Origin: JAWLGJ01 sp041685145
GTDB lineage: Bacteria; Pseudomonadota; Alphaproteobacteria; Rhodospirillales; Magnetospirillaceae
Reading direction: 5' to 3'
Assembly: GCA_041685145.1 (NCBI GenBank)
Contig: JAWLGJ010000082.1
Span: 1 to 6,273, forward strand
Length of the DNA: 6,273 nucleotides
Every line of letters starts with the position of its first letter. Positions within the stretch are counted from its first letter, which is position 1. This document shows positions 6,140-6,273 of this stretch, piece after piece. Position numbers and translations under genes: made by a program. A model generated the notes under the pieces. That model was not told where the DNA came from, did not search any database, and was given only the letters and a program-made list of their open reading frames with translations.

Positions 6140-6273
6140 GAACGCCCCTGTCGTTGTCCGACACCGAAGGTAGCAGCCGCCCGGCGAGAACGTCTAGAGC
6201 CTGACCCGCTCACACGCGTCACGCCCCAGCCGCCGTTGAGGCGGCGGCCAAGCGAGCGGAGCGAGCGCCCGGC
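6140..6273. other. Non-coding right edge of the window
   Basis: These 134 bp lie upstream of the GT-C-like gene and hold no supported gene. Its promoter, if it has one of its own, would be here, but I find no convincing -35/-10 pair. A short minus-strand open frame enters from the edge and stops at 6219. It could be the last 17 codons of an upstream gene but has no recognisable motif. The only structures are a 6-bp hairpin at 6229-6245 and a 9-nt-period direct repeat at 6251-6267. Confidence 0.5.
6229..6245. repeat. Short GC hairpin
   Basis: GCCGCC (6229-6234) and GGCGGC (6240-6245) can pair around a GTTGA loop. No T-run follows on either strand. It is followed by two copies of AGCGAGCG (6251-6258 and 6260-6267). 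It may be the 3' structure of a gene beyond the right edge. Confidence 0.4.

Noticed and set aside
4704..6164. 486-codon minus-strand open frame overlapping the GT-C-like gene
   Set aside because: It is a Gly/Ala/Arg-rich frame shifted against the 533-codon frame. Only the latter shows alternating hydrophobic helices and a ribosome binding site.
6150..6200. Possible promoter (TAGACG / TACCTT, 18-bp spacer) for the GT-C-like gene
   Set aside because: The -35 and -10 matches are only 4/6 and 3/6, at chance level for a search of this size.
6219..6273. Open minus-strand frame from the right edge, possibly the end of an upstream gene
   Set aside because: Only 17 Ala-rich codons with no motif; it cannot be told from chance.

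Overview
The window is GC-rich bacterial DNA in which every gene I can support lies on the minus strand. In transcription order, right to left, they are: a large multi-pass membrane protein resembling a GT-C glycosyltransferase; a polyprenyl-phosphate-type GT2 glycosyltransferase; an unrecognised small coiled-coil protein; an RluA-family RNA pseudouridine synthase; and the first 615 codons of nosZ (nitrous oxide reductase), which runs off the left edge. Codon use, the gene set and the nosZ type fit a high-GC Pseudomonadota, perhaps an alphaproteobacterium. That placement is inference only.

Left part (1-2075): nosZ is intact over the visible part and belongs to the clade II ('atypical') type. 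All the histidine motifs of the CuZ centre and the first CuA histidine are visible. The rest of the CuA site lies just beyond the window. A 229-bp gap separates nosZ from the upstream rluA-like gene. It holds an FNR/DNR-type box (TTGATGAAGGTCAA) whose centre lies 41.5 bp from the start point predicted by a -10-like hexamer, the layout of a class II FNR-dependent promoter. nosZ is therefore probably transcribed on its own under low oxygen or nitrogen oxides, not as the tail of the upstream cluster.

Middle and right part (2076-6139): the pseudouridine synthase follows the coiled-coil gene after only 3 bp, so the two are likely coupled. The GT2 enzyme and the GT-C-like protein look like a donor/acceptor pair. 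The first would load a sugar onto a polyprenyl phosphate, and the second would move that sugar to an acceptor on the outer face of the inner membrane. The coiled-coil protein has a regular four-leucine zipper and no family I can name, so it is the main unknown here. The last 134 bp (6140-6273) hold no supported gene, only a small GC hairpin and a short direct repeat.

I see no mobile element, CRISPR array, tRNA or rRNA. The long plus-strand open frames, one of them 878 codons, are antisense shadows of the minus-strand genes.
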